From contig WPIO01000034.1 of NCBI GenBank assembly GCA_009760855.2, positions 3,295,001 to 3,359,000 of the forward strand: a stretch of DNA of 64,000 nt, in the 5' to 3' direction. Under the pieces are notes generated by a model that was not told where the DNA came from, ran no database searches, and worked only from the letters and a program-made list of their open reading frames with translations. This document shows, piece by piece, positions 10,266 through 21,070 of this stretch (position 1 is its first letter; the number at the start of each line of letters is the position of its first letter). Source of the DNA: Cristatella mucedo. Its lineage: Eukaryota; Bryozoa; Phylactolaemata; Cristatellidae. A program made the position numbers and the translations under genes.

Positions 10266-10684
10266 TCGACGGGCCTCAACCATCCCGCCCCGCCCCGCCC
10301 CGTCACAGCGCGGCGCGCCGGCCGCGGCATCTTCGGAAGACGCGTCCAGACCCGCCCGCAGCGGTCAGACGCTCGCCCGTCCGGATGGCGCAAATCTGTC
10401 GCCGCTGGCCGCGCGCGCCGGGCACGAGCGTCGGCGGATCGTTGGCCGGAGATCGTCGAGCTTCCATCGCAGCTACTCCGGAAGCTCCTGCTGTCGTGAG
10501 TTTCCGGATTTTTCGGCGGATAAAATTTCCGCCGCTGCCGCTGCCGGCCTTCCGGCTCAAATTTCGGCGTCGGTTCGGCGCGCGACGCTTGAGGACGGGG
10601 ACTCTCGAGCGCGCCGCGAACGCCAGCGACGGATCACGCCATCGGGGAGGGCGGAGGTAGGGGAAGCCGCCATTTGCGGCGGGA
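10266..10684. other. Very GC-rich DNA, no gene recognised
   Basis: Many overlapping Arg/Ala-rich ORFs are open on both strands, as expected from composition. None carries a motif. A ttataaag box at about 10769 on the plus strand could be a TATA element, but no transcript can be defined. Confidence 0.4.
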
Positions 10685-10728
10685 TCGAGCATGAAACGTC
10701 TCTGTCTACAGAGACGTTTCACGCTCGA
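10685..10728. repeat. Near-perfect 44-bp palindrome
   Basis: The 21-nt arms at 10685-10705 and 10708-10728 have one mismatch and a 2-nt loop (ct). The core tctctgtctacagagacgtt is shared exactly with 9678-9697. Confidence 0.95.
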
Positions 10729-10869
10729 GCCGGAACTTTCGGCTCGCATTTCCGTCGTGCGAAATTGGTTATAAAGCCACCCGGTTGCAAGGAGCAAAGG
10801 CTTACGGCCCAGGACTTACGCCAGGAGGGCGGATGCAGCGTGGCCTTTGCTACTTCCAGGAGAGGGTTG

Positions 10870-11139
10870 AATTGCTAAGCCAAGGGGTCTGCAGCTCCAC
10901 GCTCTGCCCCCCCCCCACGGCAAGGCACGCCCATGGTGGGAAGGCGAATAACGCTGGATGAGAGCTGGTCTAGTAAGAGAGCCGACGTATATGCATTAAG
11001 CTGCAGCTCACCTTACGGCTGCTTCTCATTTCCTGCGAGCCGCCGGCGAACGGCTGGCGAGCTGAGTCTGGGACTTCCGGCTAGGGTCCCGGAAGCAACG
11101 CCAACGATCACCAAGTGCAATACCCCGCGATTTTTAACA
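10870..11139. other. Unassigned DNA
   Basis: Contains a short poly-C run (about 10909-10917). I see no recognisable product, splice pattern or repeat until the dispersed repeat begins at about 11140. Confidence 0.35.
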
Positions 11140-11410
11140 AACGACGAGACGAACCTCGATTGCGTACTACGAGCTCGGCCGCTGGATTATAAATTCAAAC
11201 CGCTTATGAAATGGCTTCCATAAGCTATTTATTTTTATCAAGCTTATTAGAAATGCAATTTATGATTACGTACAGACGAGATTGTTGCATGACTTACGAC
11301 CTGGCCATCGTATAAGGCACGGGCCTGACATTAGTCGCTCTGTTGGAGCAACGATTTGCCGGTCGGCGAGTACGGGCGCTGATCGTGGGCTGCTGTGCGG
11401 AGCCTGGAAA
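11140..11410 (+). repeat. Dispersed repeat D1, left part (interrupted by LINE-A)
   Basis: Matches 15835-16150 with moderate divergence. Shared blocks include gaacctcgattg, tggccgctggatt-like sequence, gaagcttattag-like sequence, ttacgacctgg and gtataaggcacg. The match stops where the LINE-A tail (taatgtaatgtaatg) starts and resumes after the LINE at about 12230 (taggctatcgtttg). The class of element is unknown. Confidence 0.7.
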
Positions 11411-12230
11411 CGAGTAATGTAATGTAATGTATCACCGCCTGTAACTCCACCAAGTCATACAGACTATGTGGGTGTTACGCAGGAGAGTTTTGTATAGCGC
11501 ACTCACAGCCTAAGCGGCTTTCGGTACGCATTCGGTAGCCAACAGACTTTATCTCACGCAACAAAGAGAAAGTGGGAAGCATAGCAGAGTCAGGAGAGCA
11601 GTTGAGGTAGTGAGTAGCATAGAAATAGCAGCTCAGGACCGCTGGAAAGGATGAGCTATAGTCGGCAGTAAGAGAGTATTTGTCGTTGCGTAAGAATTGT
11701 GGATGCGTGTTCCACACTCTAGGACCTGCGGAGCTAAAGCTTCTGTCGCCAACGGTCTTTAAGCGGAGGAATGCAAGAGCTAATTTATTGTCCACACAGG
11801 TCCCGAGGGCGCGAACAGGCTGAAACTGGTGCAACAGTTCAGCTAGGTACGAAGGAGCCAACCCGTGGCGGGCCTTGTGGGTCAGCGTAAGAACTTTGCT
11901 CTGTATCCGTTGCTCAACCGGCAACCATCCTAGCTCTTTTAGCAAAGGAGACACGCGCTCAAATCTCTGGGACTTGAAGACTAGCCTTGCAGCCATATTC
12001 ATATTCCGCTGCAGTGGCCTAGTAGCTTTCTTTGGCAGCCCAGCCAATAGGGAATTGCAATAATTAAGCCGAGACAGAACTAAGGAGCTAGTTAAATTTT
12101 TTACAAACAATTGTAGGAGACTGCTCCTAATCTTGGATAGGGATCGGACGTGATGGTTAGCTGTAGAAGCAGTCTTCTGAATGAAGCGTTTAAAATCCTA
12201 TTGGAAGTCACGCGTCGAATCCAGCGGTAA
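11411..12230 (-). mobile_element. LINE-A 5'-truncated copy inserted into repeat D1
   Basis: The minus strand encodes an uninterrupted C-terminal ORF2 segment (211 codons). It includes SSLVLSRLNYCNSLLAGLPK, ARLVFKSQRF, GWLPVEQRIQSKVLTL and SFSSAGPRVWNTHPQFL. The family 3'UTR and an (acatt)n tail lie at its left end. The better-preserved frame suggests a younger copy than the one at 6430. Confidence 0.9.
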
Positions 12231-12275
12231 TGTGTAGGCTATCGTTTGCGTTAGTTTTTCGATACGGTCTTATCT
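12231..12275 (+). repeat. Dispersed repeat D1, right part
   Basis: Resumes the alignment with the copy at about 16130 (caggctatcgtttgtg). Confidence 0.5.
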
Positions 12276-12547
12276 CTAGCACAGCTTGCTGTGATATCGA
12301 GCGCTGAGTCGTTAGCGTTGACGTAGAGCGAGCTTCGGGTGTTTGCACAGAAGCGCACGCGTTGTTCCGCCGCTATCCGAACTAGTGTGGGTCGCGCGGT
12401 CATAACATAAGCGTGCGCCCCAGGTCAAGATTTAGGCGACGCGCTTGCCGACGTCATCTAATTTACCACTACGACAGCGCGCTGCCCTTTTGGCTTGTCC
12501 GGCGCCGCCGCTCTGGCGTTGCCGCCGCTTTCGCACTCGCGGCGAGC

Positions 12548-12650
12548 GAGTTATTTCTATAACAGCGAGCCTACTCGTGAGTTATTTCTATAACAGCGAG
12601 CCTACTCGTGAGTTATTTCTATAACAGCGAGCCTACTCGTGAGTTATTTC
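12548..12650. repeat. 31-bp minisatellite, 3.3 copies
   Basis: The unit starts gagttatttctataacagcg at 12548, 12579, 12610 and 12641, exactly 31 bp apart and essentially identical. Confidence 0.97.
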
Positions 12651-12733
12651 GCAGCGCACCGCCGTTTGAGCTCCTACCGAGTAAACTGACGGTGTTGGTC
12701 CCATTTTTGCACCGTGACCTTAGTAGTCTGCAT

Positions 12734-12734
<1 letters not shown>

Positions 12735-12818
<84 letters not shown>
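12735..12818. repeat. (AG)42 microsatellite
   Basis: An uninterrupted AG dinucleotide run of about 84 bp. The poly-Arg/Glu ORF across it is not a gene. Confidence 0.98.
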
Positions 12819-12820
<2 letters not shown>

Positions 12821-13265
12821 CTGGATTGTAATCAATACTAGGAGCCTCTGTCGATTTCAAATGCCCCCGAGTTATAGGAGATCTAACTCGGACCGAGGAA
12901 ACTATTAGATGCCGTAATAAAACCTCCCGATAGAACTAAAAGGCCAAAGGTCAAAGTCAAGGATCGTAGGGAAAAATCGAAGGTCAGGAATGGCAAACGG
13001 GCTCAGTGGAGTGCGGAGCTATAGCCCTGGATTGAAGGAACGCTTAAGAGGATACTTAAGCTATTTGCAACAACTTAGCGCATGGAAATGCCAACTTTTA
13101 GTGGTTTTAGGTGGCTTTTCTACGCTTTAATTGGCCATAGTCGCATGTTGGTTCCCCTTAATTGTCTTTCGTTTGAGTAAATATAAAGTTTGAAGATCGC
13201 TTTCAAGAGGAGCCGTGACGTTCGTGACTGTGACCTAGTCGCTACCTAAACGGCTCTCCTGAATC
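12819..13265. other. Unassigned AT-leaning DNA
   Basis: No motif, repeat or splice-bounded ORF is recognised. Confidence 0.4.
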
Positions 13266-13421
13266 AGCCATGCTTCCGACTTTTTTGCGTCAGAAAAAGT
13301 CTGTTGGCTGCCGAATGCTTACTGAAAGCCGCTTAGGCTGTGAGCAAGCTGTAGAACACTCTCGTGCATAACACCCATTTAGTCTTCGTGGCTTTGTTGA
13401 CTTAAGGACGGAGATACGTAA
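13266..13421 (+). mobile_element. LINE-A solo 3' end
   Basis: Contains the end of ORF2 plus 3'UTR only (gaaagccgcttaggctgtgag … ggacggagatacgta). It abuts an oppositely oriented LINE-B end. Confidence 0.8.
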
Positions 13422-13640
13422 TAATAATAATGCACTTGATAAAGCGCCTTCAGAGAACTCAATCTCTTTCTAGGCGCTTTACATTTGCTGCAAAGGAAGC
13501 ACGATTGGATGTTTAGTTGTAGCATGCTCGATAAGCAACAAGACTAACAGGGGTTTGGGGTGCCGTGCGCAGGGTTAGCGTGCAAGTGTGGTTAGTGGCA
13601 GCATGCACAGTGTCAGCAAGTATGAGCACAATACACCTTG
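13422..13640 (-). mobile_element. LINE-B 3'UTR and tail
   Basis: On the minus strand the 3'UTR ends in gtaaagcgcctagaaagagattgagttctct…ggcgctttatcaagtgc and (att)n. It matches 14210-14390 and 63780-64000. Confidence 0.8.
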
Positions 13641-13789
13641 ACCTTGATTTTGTAACGTCGTCGCGTTGATTCTTTCCTCCATCAAGAAATTTCACATACG
13701 GACAGCATAGACAGGATAGCGTTATTTACCTGTCCGTTGATTTTCTGGCATTATGTACAATGTACGCGAGTAAAACAGCTACATTCAGG

Positions 13790-14400
13790 TCTCCGCATAT
13801 CATTAGTTGTGAGCGTCGCAGCTGCCACATCGCACCACTTCTCGCCAACCTTCACTAGCTACCAGTCAAGCAACGCATCGACTTCAAGGCTTTTTCGCTC
13901 ACTTTCAGGTCCCTTCATTCTTTGGCTCCAGCCTACCTGTCAGATCTACTCTTCCATCAGGCTAGGCATAGTACCACCAGCTTTTATGAATCAACTGTTT
14001 ACCTATACCTCGTACAAACCTCAAATCCTTTGGAGACTGTGCCTAGTTCGTATGCTCCCAAAGCCTGGAACTCACTTCCGACTTGCATCACGACATTTCC
14101 TGAGTTGCAAAAATTTAAATTGAAATTAAAAATGCACCTATTTATGACTGCATTTAGTGGGTCCCTGTGATTCGTTCTTTATGGGCTTATACGTGCTGAC
14201 ACTGTTGCACGCTGCCACTAACCACAGTTGCATGCTGATCCTGTGCATGTCACTCCTAACTATGGTGTTCATGTTGTTGATCAAGCATGATATCACTCAC
14301 CACTCGATCGTGTTTCCTTTGCAGCTAACGTAAAGTGCCTAGAAAGGGATTGAGTCCTCTGAGGGCACTTTATCAAGTTTATAATTGTTATTCTATTTAA
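13790..14400 (+). mobile_element. LINE-B 3' portion of ORF2 plus tail, frameshifted
   Basis: Read across frames: SCHIAPLLANLH, RIDFKAFSLTF, LAPAYLSDLL, SSYAPKAWNSLP, and then LKLKMHLFMTAFSGSL followed by stop. This is the end of a CR1/L2-type ORF2. The 3'UTR ends with the hairpin-forming tail agtgcctagaaagggattgag…gagggcactttatcaag. Confidence 0.85.
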
Positions 14401-15554
14401 TAAGGCCTGTGAATTAGCCTTTAAAGCAAATGATACGGTCAGTTGTGAGACTCTATGAAACTAATTGTGGGACTCTTGGTTGAATGGCCGGGTAAATCAT
14501 ACGTTTTCTGCAGTACTACCGGCCTCTTCGGGTTTGCAGGCCTTTTCAAGTAAGTAAGTGCTGCTTCTTCAGCTTTGCAGGTATCGTCAAGTTGCAAAAT
14601 TAGCCATCTCCTTCTTTGTTGGAAGCTTACAATAAATCCTTTTGTTTTTCCAGTTCTTGACCTTAAAAATTTAATCTGAAACTGTTTTGTCAGTGGTGTT
14701 GTCGCTCCGCAGGCCGATTCTTATACCAATTATATCTGTGCGTATTAATATATCTATGACCCGAGAATGCTAAAAAGACTAAGACTAAGAGAGAGTGAGT
14801 GCTAGAGACTAAGTGGGCGTTAAGCTCAGTCGCGAGTTTTCTACAGCTCGCCCAGAGCCTGAGTGGTTTCTAGGTGCGCATCCTGCAGCACTCCAACACA
14901 CTCTATCTCGCGCAACGACGAGAAACAAAACAAAAAAACAAAAGTCATGTCGGGTGAGGGAGCTGTTGAGCGAATGACTATCACGTCGGGCGGCGGGAGC
15001 GAAGGAAATTCGTTGCGCACGCCGCAGAAAACAGAACATCTATTTGCATGAGATTCAGCGACTTCTAAAATTTCGTTTTTGCGCTTTTAAACTACGCCGC
15101 GCGCCGCGTAAACGGAAGTCACTCCCGATTCACTAGCCGACGCCGACCAATGGGAAGAGAACCCAAGCGAATGGAAATGCGAATGGCGAATGGTGAACTC
15201 TCACGGTTGAATACAAACTATCATTTGAACTAGAAAGCAAAGCCGCGAAGTTGGCAAATGTGAGAAAGGACCGCATTTCGATGCCGACGAATCAAGACGG
15301 AAACGGAGAGCAAAGCGCACGTAATACAGGCACGACTGTGGCCGACAGCGACAAAAAGAAAACAAGACAGAAAAAATGCTTCAATTTCTTTTGATAATAA
15401 CAATATTAGCAAATTATGAAATGCGTAGTGCGGCTTGCTTGGCGACGGTCGGGAGTACGGTAGCTGTCTTCCATTTGGCAAGTCCTACGCTTCTTTCACG
15501 AATGCACCTCGTTTGCGTTTTTTCCCGACTCGGGGACGAGGCTCCCGAGTTAGT
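14401..15554. other. Intergenic, no feature recognised
   Basis: Scattered AT-rich stretches and a small aagtaagtaagtg run near 14550. ORFs on both strands lack motifs. Confidence 0.35.
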
Positions 15555-15612
15555 TCTGCGGACTCATCGCAATGTTGGCGCAAGTAAGTTTCTCCTGCGA
15601 TGAGTCCGCAGA
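15555..15612. repeat. Perfect 17-bp inverted repeat with 24-nt spacer
   Basis: tctgcggactcatcgca (15555-15571) pairs exactly with 15596-15612. Purpose unknown. Confidence 0.93.
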
Positions 15613-15834
15613 CGACTTGAACGCTACCCGGTGTACGCGCGCATCGCTCTCGTCTTCGCGGGCGAACGCAAGTGAACGCGTCGACTTCTCGTGCGTCTCC
15701 TTCTACCGCGGTGCGCAGCGCTGCTGAATTGGTGCGCAGGTGCAGAGCGAACGTGTTGATTGGTCTTCTTGTCCCGAATCTCTGAAGCTTAACTGTATTG
15801 GCAACGCCCCGGCGATAATGAACCGCGAGCCTGG

Positions 15835-16150
15835 CAGCCGAACCTCGATTGTGAACTACAAGCTTGGCCGCTGGATTGCAACTTACTCAGACCCGCTTAC
15901 GAAATAGCCGCACTAAGTCGAAGCTTATTAGCAACGCGATTTACTATTACGTACGAACAAGATTGCTGCATGCCTTACGACCTGGAGACCGTATAAGGCA
16001 CGAGCCTGACCTTGACCTTGGGAACTCTCTTGGAGTAGCAGTCTGCCAATCGGCGAGTCGTAGCGCTGAGCGTGAGCTGAGCGAAGCTTGTGAACGAGTC
16101 TATTGGAACTCGCGTGCTCTATAAGCCGTACTGCATGCAGGCTATCGTTT
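15835..16150 (+). repeat. Dispersed repeat D1, uninterrupted copy
   Basis: Same element as 11140-11410 plus 12231-12275, without the LINE. It includes ttacgacctgg, gtataaggcacg, cggcgagt and the end caggctatcgtttg. Confidence 0.7.
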
Positions 16151-17299
16151 GTGCTTTTTAAAATCCGTCATTGTAGCTAGCGCCGCTAGCAGAAGAGGTA
16201 TGGAGGGCGAAGTGTTGCCTTTATCTCTTACACATTCACGCAAAGCCTCTTGAAGCGTCAATTCGTGCTCATGGCCTCGGCTATCCTTTCAGTGCCAACG
16301 AAACCCAGCGGAGTTCATCTCTAAAGCGCTCATAATCAGCTGTGACGCAGTGACTCAGCTACCGCCGCCGCGAGTAAGCGATCCCCCCTCTCTCAAGAGG
16401 TGTACGTGTGCGATCGTTCAAACAGTTCGTGGCCGTGTTAAAAAAAATTGATTTTAATAATAATATAATGAAATAGTAATTTGATGAATGTAATCATGAT
16501 TTAATGAAAAACACGGCGCAAGAATCGACTCGCGAGTATTGACTAGCACCGCTGACTGACCACTGGAAGAAGTTGGAAGGTGGAGCTAGCTTCTCACTCA
16601 CTCTCTCAAATCTCCAGCCGGAAATAGAGCATACAAGAAGTGTGTGGGCCACAAGAGTCTAAGAAAGACAGGACTTTCAAAGGCGGCTTTCCAGGTTGGT
16701 CAGACCAGGTTCGTACCAGGAACTGAAAAAGCAGGCGAGTAGAAAACATTTTATCTGATACTGATGTATGCTATAATCCGATAATCTGCATAATCTCAAA
16801 GATTGCTCGCTACAGAGAGCTATGCAGCCCGACGCATCGAGATGTCATGTTTTCTGAGGGCACTCTGCAGATGTATTATTATTATTGTGTCCAACGAAGA
16901 GAAGAGTTTTTGCTACGTCTGCTTCTACTTGTGTTAATCGTCGCTGTTTGACTTTCGGATGCAATCTGGGCACCGCGTTCTCAGTGCCTGCTACTCCAGC
17001 GTGCGACCTGCCAGGTCAAATGACCTGCTAGACCTTGCGACATGCTTCGCTTACGGTCGTCGAAACATTCCGTCGCCCTAATGTCCGAGTCCGCAGCTGA
17101 AGTTTTGGAGCATGCATTGATATATTTGCTATGCGGTATTTGATAATTCTCGAAAGGCCGCTGTGAACATGCTCGCATTTCCTTGAGACGTCGCAGGAAT
17201 CTCCTTATTGCCACGTCCAGCATACTTATCGAGACTGGTAATAGCAATGACAGTAATGAATTTTATGGCACCCTCGGTTCCCACCGCTCATTTTGATCT
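16151..17299. other. Intergenic, no gene recognised
   Basis: Includes an AT-rich stretch at 16440-16510 and a short tta microsatellite at about 16875. No coding evidence. Confidence 0.4.
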
Positions 17300-18095
17300 G
17301 AGGTGCTTAATTCAGAAGTCTGCTTCTACAGCTAGCCATCACATCCGATCCCTATCCAAGATTAGGATCTGTCTCCCGCAGTGGCTTGTAAAAAAAATTA
17401 ACTAGCTCCTTAGTTCTGTCTCGGCTTGATTATTGTTATTCCTTTTGGCCGGGCTGCCAAAGAGAGCTATTAGGCCACTGCAGCGGAATATGAATATGGC
17501 TGCAAGACTAGTCTTCAAGTCCCAGCGGTTTGAGCACGTGTCTCCTTTGCTACAAGAACTAGGATGGATGCCGGTTGAGCAACGGATGCAGAGCAAAGTT
17601 CTTACGCTGACCCACAAGGCCCGCCACGGGTTGGCTCCTTCGTACCTAGCTGAACTGTTGCACCAGTTTCAGCCTGTTCGCGCCCTCAGGTCCTGTGTGG
17701 ACAATAAATTAGCTCTTGCATTCCTCCTCTTAAAGACCGTTGGCGACAGAAGCTTTAGCTCCGCAGGTCCTAGACTGTGGAACACGCATCCACAATTCTT
17801 ACGCAACGACAAATACTCTCTTACTGCCGACTATAGCTCATCCTTTTCAGCGGTCCTGAGCTGCTACTTCTATGCTACGCACTACCTCAACTGCTCTCCT
17901 GACTCTGCTATGCTTCCCACTTTCTCTTTGTTGTGTGAGAGTTGCTTTGAGTTTCGCTTGATGTCTGTTGGCGTGAAATTGGTCTGAATGCGTACCGAAA
18001 GCCGCTTAGGCTGTGAGTGCGCTATTCAAAACTCTCCTGCGTAACACCCACGTGGTCTTTATGATTTTGTGGAGTTACAGACGGAGATACATTAC
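17300..18095 (+). mobile_element. LINE-A 5'-truncated copy
   Basis: ORF2 C-terminal segment in a 184-codon frame (ARLVFKSQRFEHVSPLLQEL, QRMQSKVLTLTHKARHGLAP, SFSSAGPRLWNTHPQFL). It is preceded by IQKSASTASHHIRSLSKIR (17310-17370) in a shifted frame and followed by the family 3'UTR and a tacattacatta tail. Confidence 0.9.
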
Positions 18096-18164
18096 ATTAT
18101 ATAGGTGAGATCGATCCAACGAAGTCGAGTTCTCTCAACTCCCTTGCTGCATGTATTTCTAATG

Positions 18165-18625
18165 TATCTGAGAGGCAGCAAACTGTACTCATTTAACGAC
18201 AATAAAAAAAGCTTACTAGTAATTGGCAAACCAAGTGTGATTCAGCAATTGGAAAACACAACCCTCATAATCGGCTTTGCTAGCATATCTCCTGTCAAGT
18301 TATCGCAAAATTCCCAAGTGACCTTTCATTAGACGTCCACATCAGCCCGACAGCCTAGTCTGCCCTACTTTTAGCTACATAGCATTGCTAAAATTCGGGC
18401 TTGCTTAAACAGTGATGCTAAATCTAAATTGGTCCACGCATTCGTGAAATCCCGGCTCGATTTATGTAGCTCACGGCTTTCTGGTCTACCGGTCTGTGCA
18501 ATCAGGTGCTTACAGTTTGCACAAGCACTTTGCAGCTAGGCTTGTCTGTCGTGAGCGTCGTTTCCGCATCGCATCACTTCTCGCCGCACAAAGAGCGCTG
18601 GAAAAATGTATTATTATTATCGATG
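18165..18625 (+). mobile_element. LINE-B-type ORF2 internal fragment
   Basis: Broken frames read NKKSLLVIGKPSVIQQLEN, then IAKIRACLNSDAKSKLVHAF, VKSRLDLCSSRLSGLPVC, and a segment resembling RRFRIASLLAA. This is the post-RT region of a CR1/L2 ORF2, upstream of what the 13790 copy retains. Confidence 0.75.
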
Positions 18626-19008
18626 AAAGGATTGTCGAATCAGTGATCCAATCCCTAAAGTCCTGAAAGAAAGGAAGTGCCTACGAAGTGACGATGCCAT
18701 TATCTTACCTTTATATACTATCTCATTATCTGTCTACAATATCCAGAGCGTTTACTCTCATCTGGAAGATACGTGGGCTTTAGTTCGACGTTTTCCGGAC
18801 CCGACCACCCGGAAGTAGCTGGAGACCGCCCAGAAGCAGCTGGAGGGAGGGGCACCGCCCGGAAGAAGCGCTTTAGAGGTCAACTTCTGAGTCCGAACTT
18901 TAAACTCGGAAACTAACAACCGCATAGGGGGGGGGGGGGGGGGGGTGGGGGGGGACAGCGGCGGGCAGTTCTCAGCAGAAAGCTCTTCGTTTACCATTCA
19001 CCAAAGTG
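18626..19008. other. Downstream flank of Cdx with G-tract
   Basis: Contains ggaagtagctgga/agaagcagctgga near-duplicates at about 18811-18845 and a 28-bp G tract broken by one T (18927-18954). No gene is seen. Confidence 0.45.
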
Positions 19009-19692
19009 TTTATTTAAATACGTAAAAAGCACACCCGAAGAGCATATAAAAGCGCACGTGACAAGGTAAAAAGCACAAGTGAGATCGGACCTCATGAGAG
19101 AGTGACGAGCTAGCTCACCATCGCACAGAGGCCGGGTATGACTCAAGTAACGACTTTGACGAGAAACAAAATGGATGCAAATGCAAACACGCAAATTCCG
19201 ACGGCTGAACTGCCGAGTGGCAGCCACCAGGAGCAGCACCGGTTTCCGGGTTGGGCGGCTCTCGCTGGGCGCGAGCGGCCGTCGCCCGAGCCGTCGGAAA
19301 AGTCAGCAGTGCACGACTAGCAATTCCTTTCTCTTTTCCGGAGACGCTTTTCCGACGGCTGGAATGGAAGAGCTAGAGTGGACTAGAGGAGCCTCGCTCT
19401 AGGAGCGAGGCTGTGCAAGGGGCCACGATCTCGCCCAAGCTTTTCCGAACAGAGAGCGTTGCCAGCAGCACCAGCTGCTGCAGCGAGCAGGCTCTTCACG
19501 CAGGCGAAGCGGTGGTGGACCGGGCGAGCGAGCTCTGGCACGAGGGGGCGGGACACACCCTCCGACATTGTCAGTTTGCAGAGCTCCCTCGCTCGGTTTC
19601 CGACGTTCGAGCGGCCGGACGCGATCACTTCGGCGGCGATCGACGGGAATGTTGCCGACAGGGCGCGCTACGATGCAACGCGGCTGGCGCCC
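19009..19692 (-). other. Cdx: Cdx 3'UTR with candidate polyadenylation signal
   Basis: AATAAA on the minus strand at 19014-19009 is the nearest hexamer after the stop, giving a 3'UTR of about 680 nt. ORFs on both strands here lack motifs. Confidence 0.45.
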
Positions 19693-21026
19693 CTAAGCAG
19701 AGGAAGCCAACGCCGACTCGCCGGCAACGCCGACGGCAGCGGTGGGGTCGAAAGTGCCGACGCCGGAAACAATGGCAGCAGCCGCCCCTTCCGCAGCGGA
19801 GGCTACGATCCTTCTGGTCATCTTTCGCTCTTTAGCTCGCCGGTTTTGGAACCATATCTTCACCTGCAAACGGAGAAGCTCTTGGAGCGATGCGCGGCTG
19901 CACGGCGTCTTGAAGTCCCGCCTCGCCGAACCGCTTCGCTTCGCTGGGATGGCGGGCAGCAGCAGAAGACCGGCGGCGGTGGCGAGGCACCGACGAGCCC
20001 GGATACTGACCTGCCTCTCCGACAGCCCCAGCTTCGCAGCCAGCTGGACCTTATGGCTCGTAATGACGTAGCGGTGGCCACAGAATTCGTTTTCGAGCTC
20101 TCGGCGCTGCAGGTCGGTATAGACCACCCGGTATTTGTCCTTGGTCCGGGTTTTGCTGCTGCCGTATCTGCTGCTGGAGCTGCTGACGCCTGCAACGAAG
20201 ACAATGCTCGCTGCAGCCGCCGGGTGTCGGCCGGGCCGCTCGACGACACTTCCGGCGGTTTTTTCGCGCCGTCGCCGCCCCCCACCTGCTCAAGCACCGA
20301 TCGCCGTCGCGGCTGGCTGCGTGCTGGAGCGTCTCCCCGAAAAAAGTGCCGATCCGCCGGCAGTTCGACCCACCCACCCCCCCCCTTGACGGCGGCAGCT
20401 AGCTAACGGCCTGAGCTGCCCCGGTGAACAGCAGCACGACCGGCATCTTTGATCGCGCCTAACTGCGGGCGACAGGCTGTGCCGCCGGGAGGGTCGGGAA
20501 GCACGCAGTCTAGGCGGCAAAAAAGGCCACTGGTGAGCGCCGATGGTGGGGATCGGCTTTCTTGGCCTCTCCACCGCTGGGCGACAGGACCCGTGCGCCG
20601 CCGCCACCCCACGTGCATTGCTGCTTTGTTTACGGGCCACTTGCTCGGCGACGCCACAGTCTACCTCAGTTGCAACAAACATCGTCGCAGATCGGCTGCG
20701 GCGTTGCAGCAAACGGTGCAGCTAATCGGGAAGGGACGCGAGGGAGTGAGCGAAGAAACTAGCCGCCGCCAGTGCGCCGCCGCCGGCCGACAATGCAGGC
20801 TCGCTCTCGGCCGGCTCCGAGGCACGAGCCCTCGCGCCGGCCGGCGCTCCGTCTAAAAACCGGTGCGACAGCGATCCGAGTCCGTAGAGCCAAGCATGTC
20901 GCCGCCGCTGCGACCTCGTGCAGCTGCGAGCCGGCGTTCCGACGACGAATTTTCCGTCGGCACCCGAAACTCGTCCCCGTCCCTCTCGGCTCGTGCTCGC
21001 TCGTTTCGAAAAGCGTCGCCGCTCGA

Positions 21027-21070
<44 letters not shown>

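Noticed and set aside
9662-10499. Long Ser/Leu/Arg- and Ser/Glu/Ala-rich ORFs
   Set aside because: They come from a 20-bp repeat that rotates through all frames. There is no motif and no splice support except for the short CAP exon.
15596-15612. cgatgagtccgc resembling part of a hammerhead ribozyme core (also near 24488 and 61617)
   Set aside because: The conserved CTGATGA and the GAAA partner are absent, so no hammerhead can form.
19459-20406. 315-codon plus-strand ORF opposite Cdx exons 2-3
   Set aside because: It is antisense to the homeodomain exons, lacks motifs and is explained by GC content.
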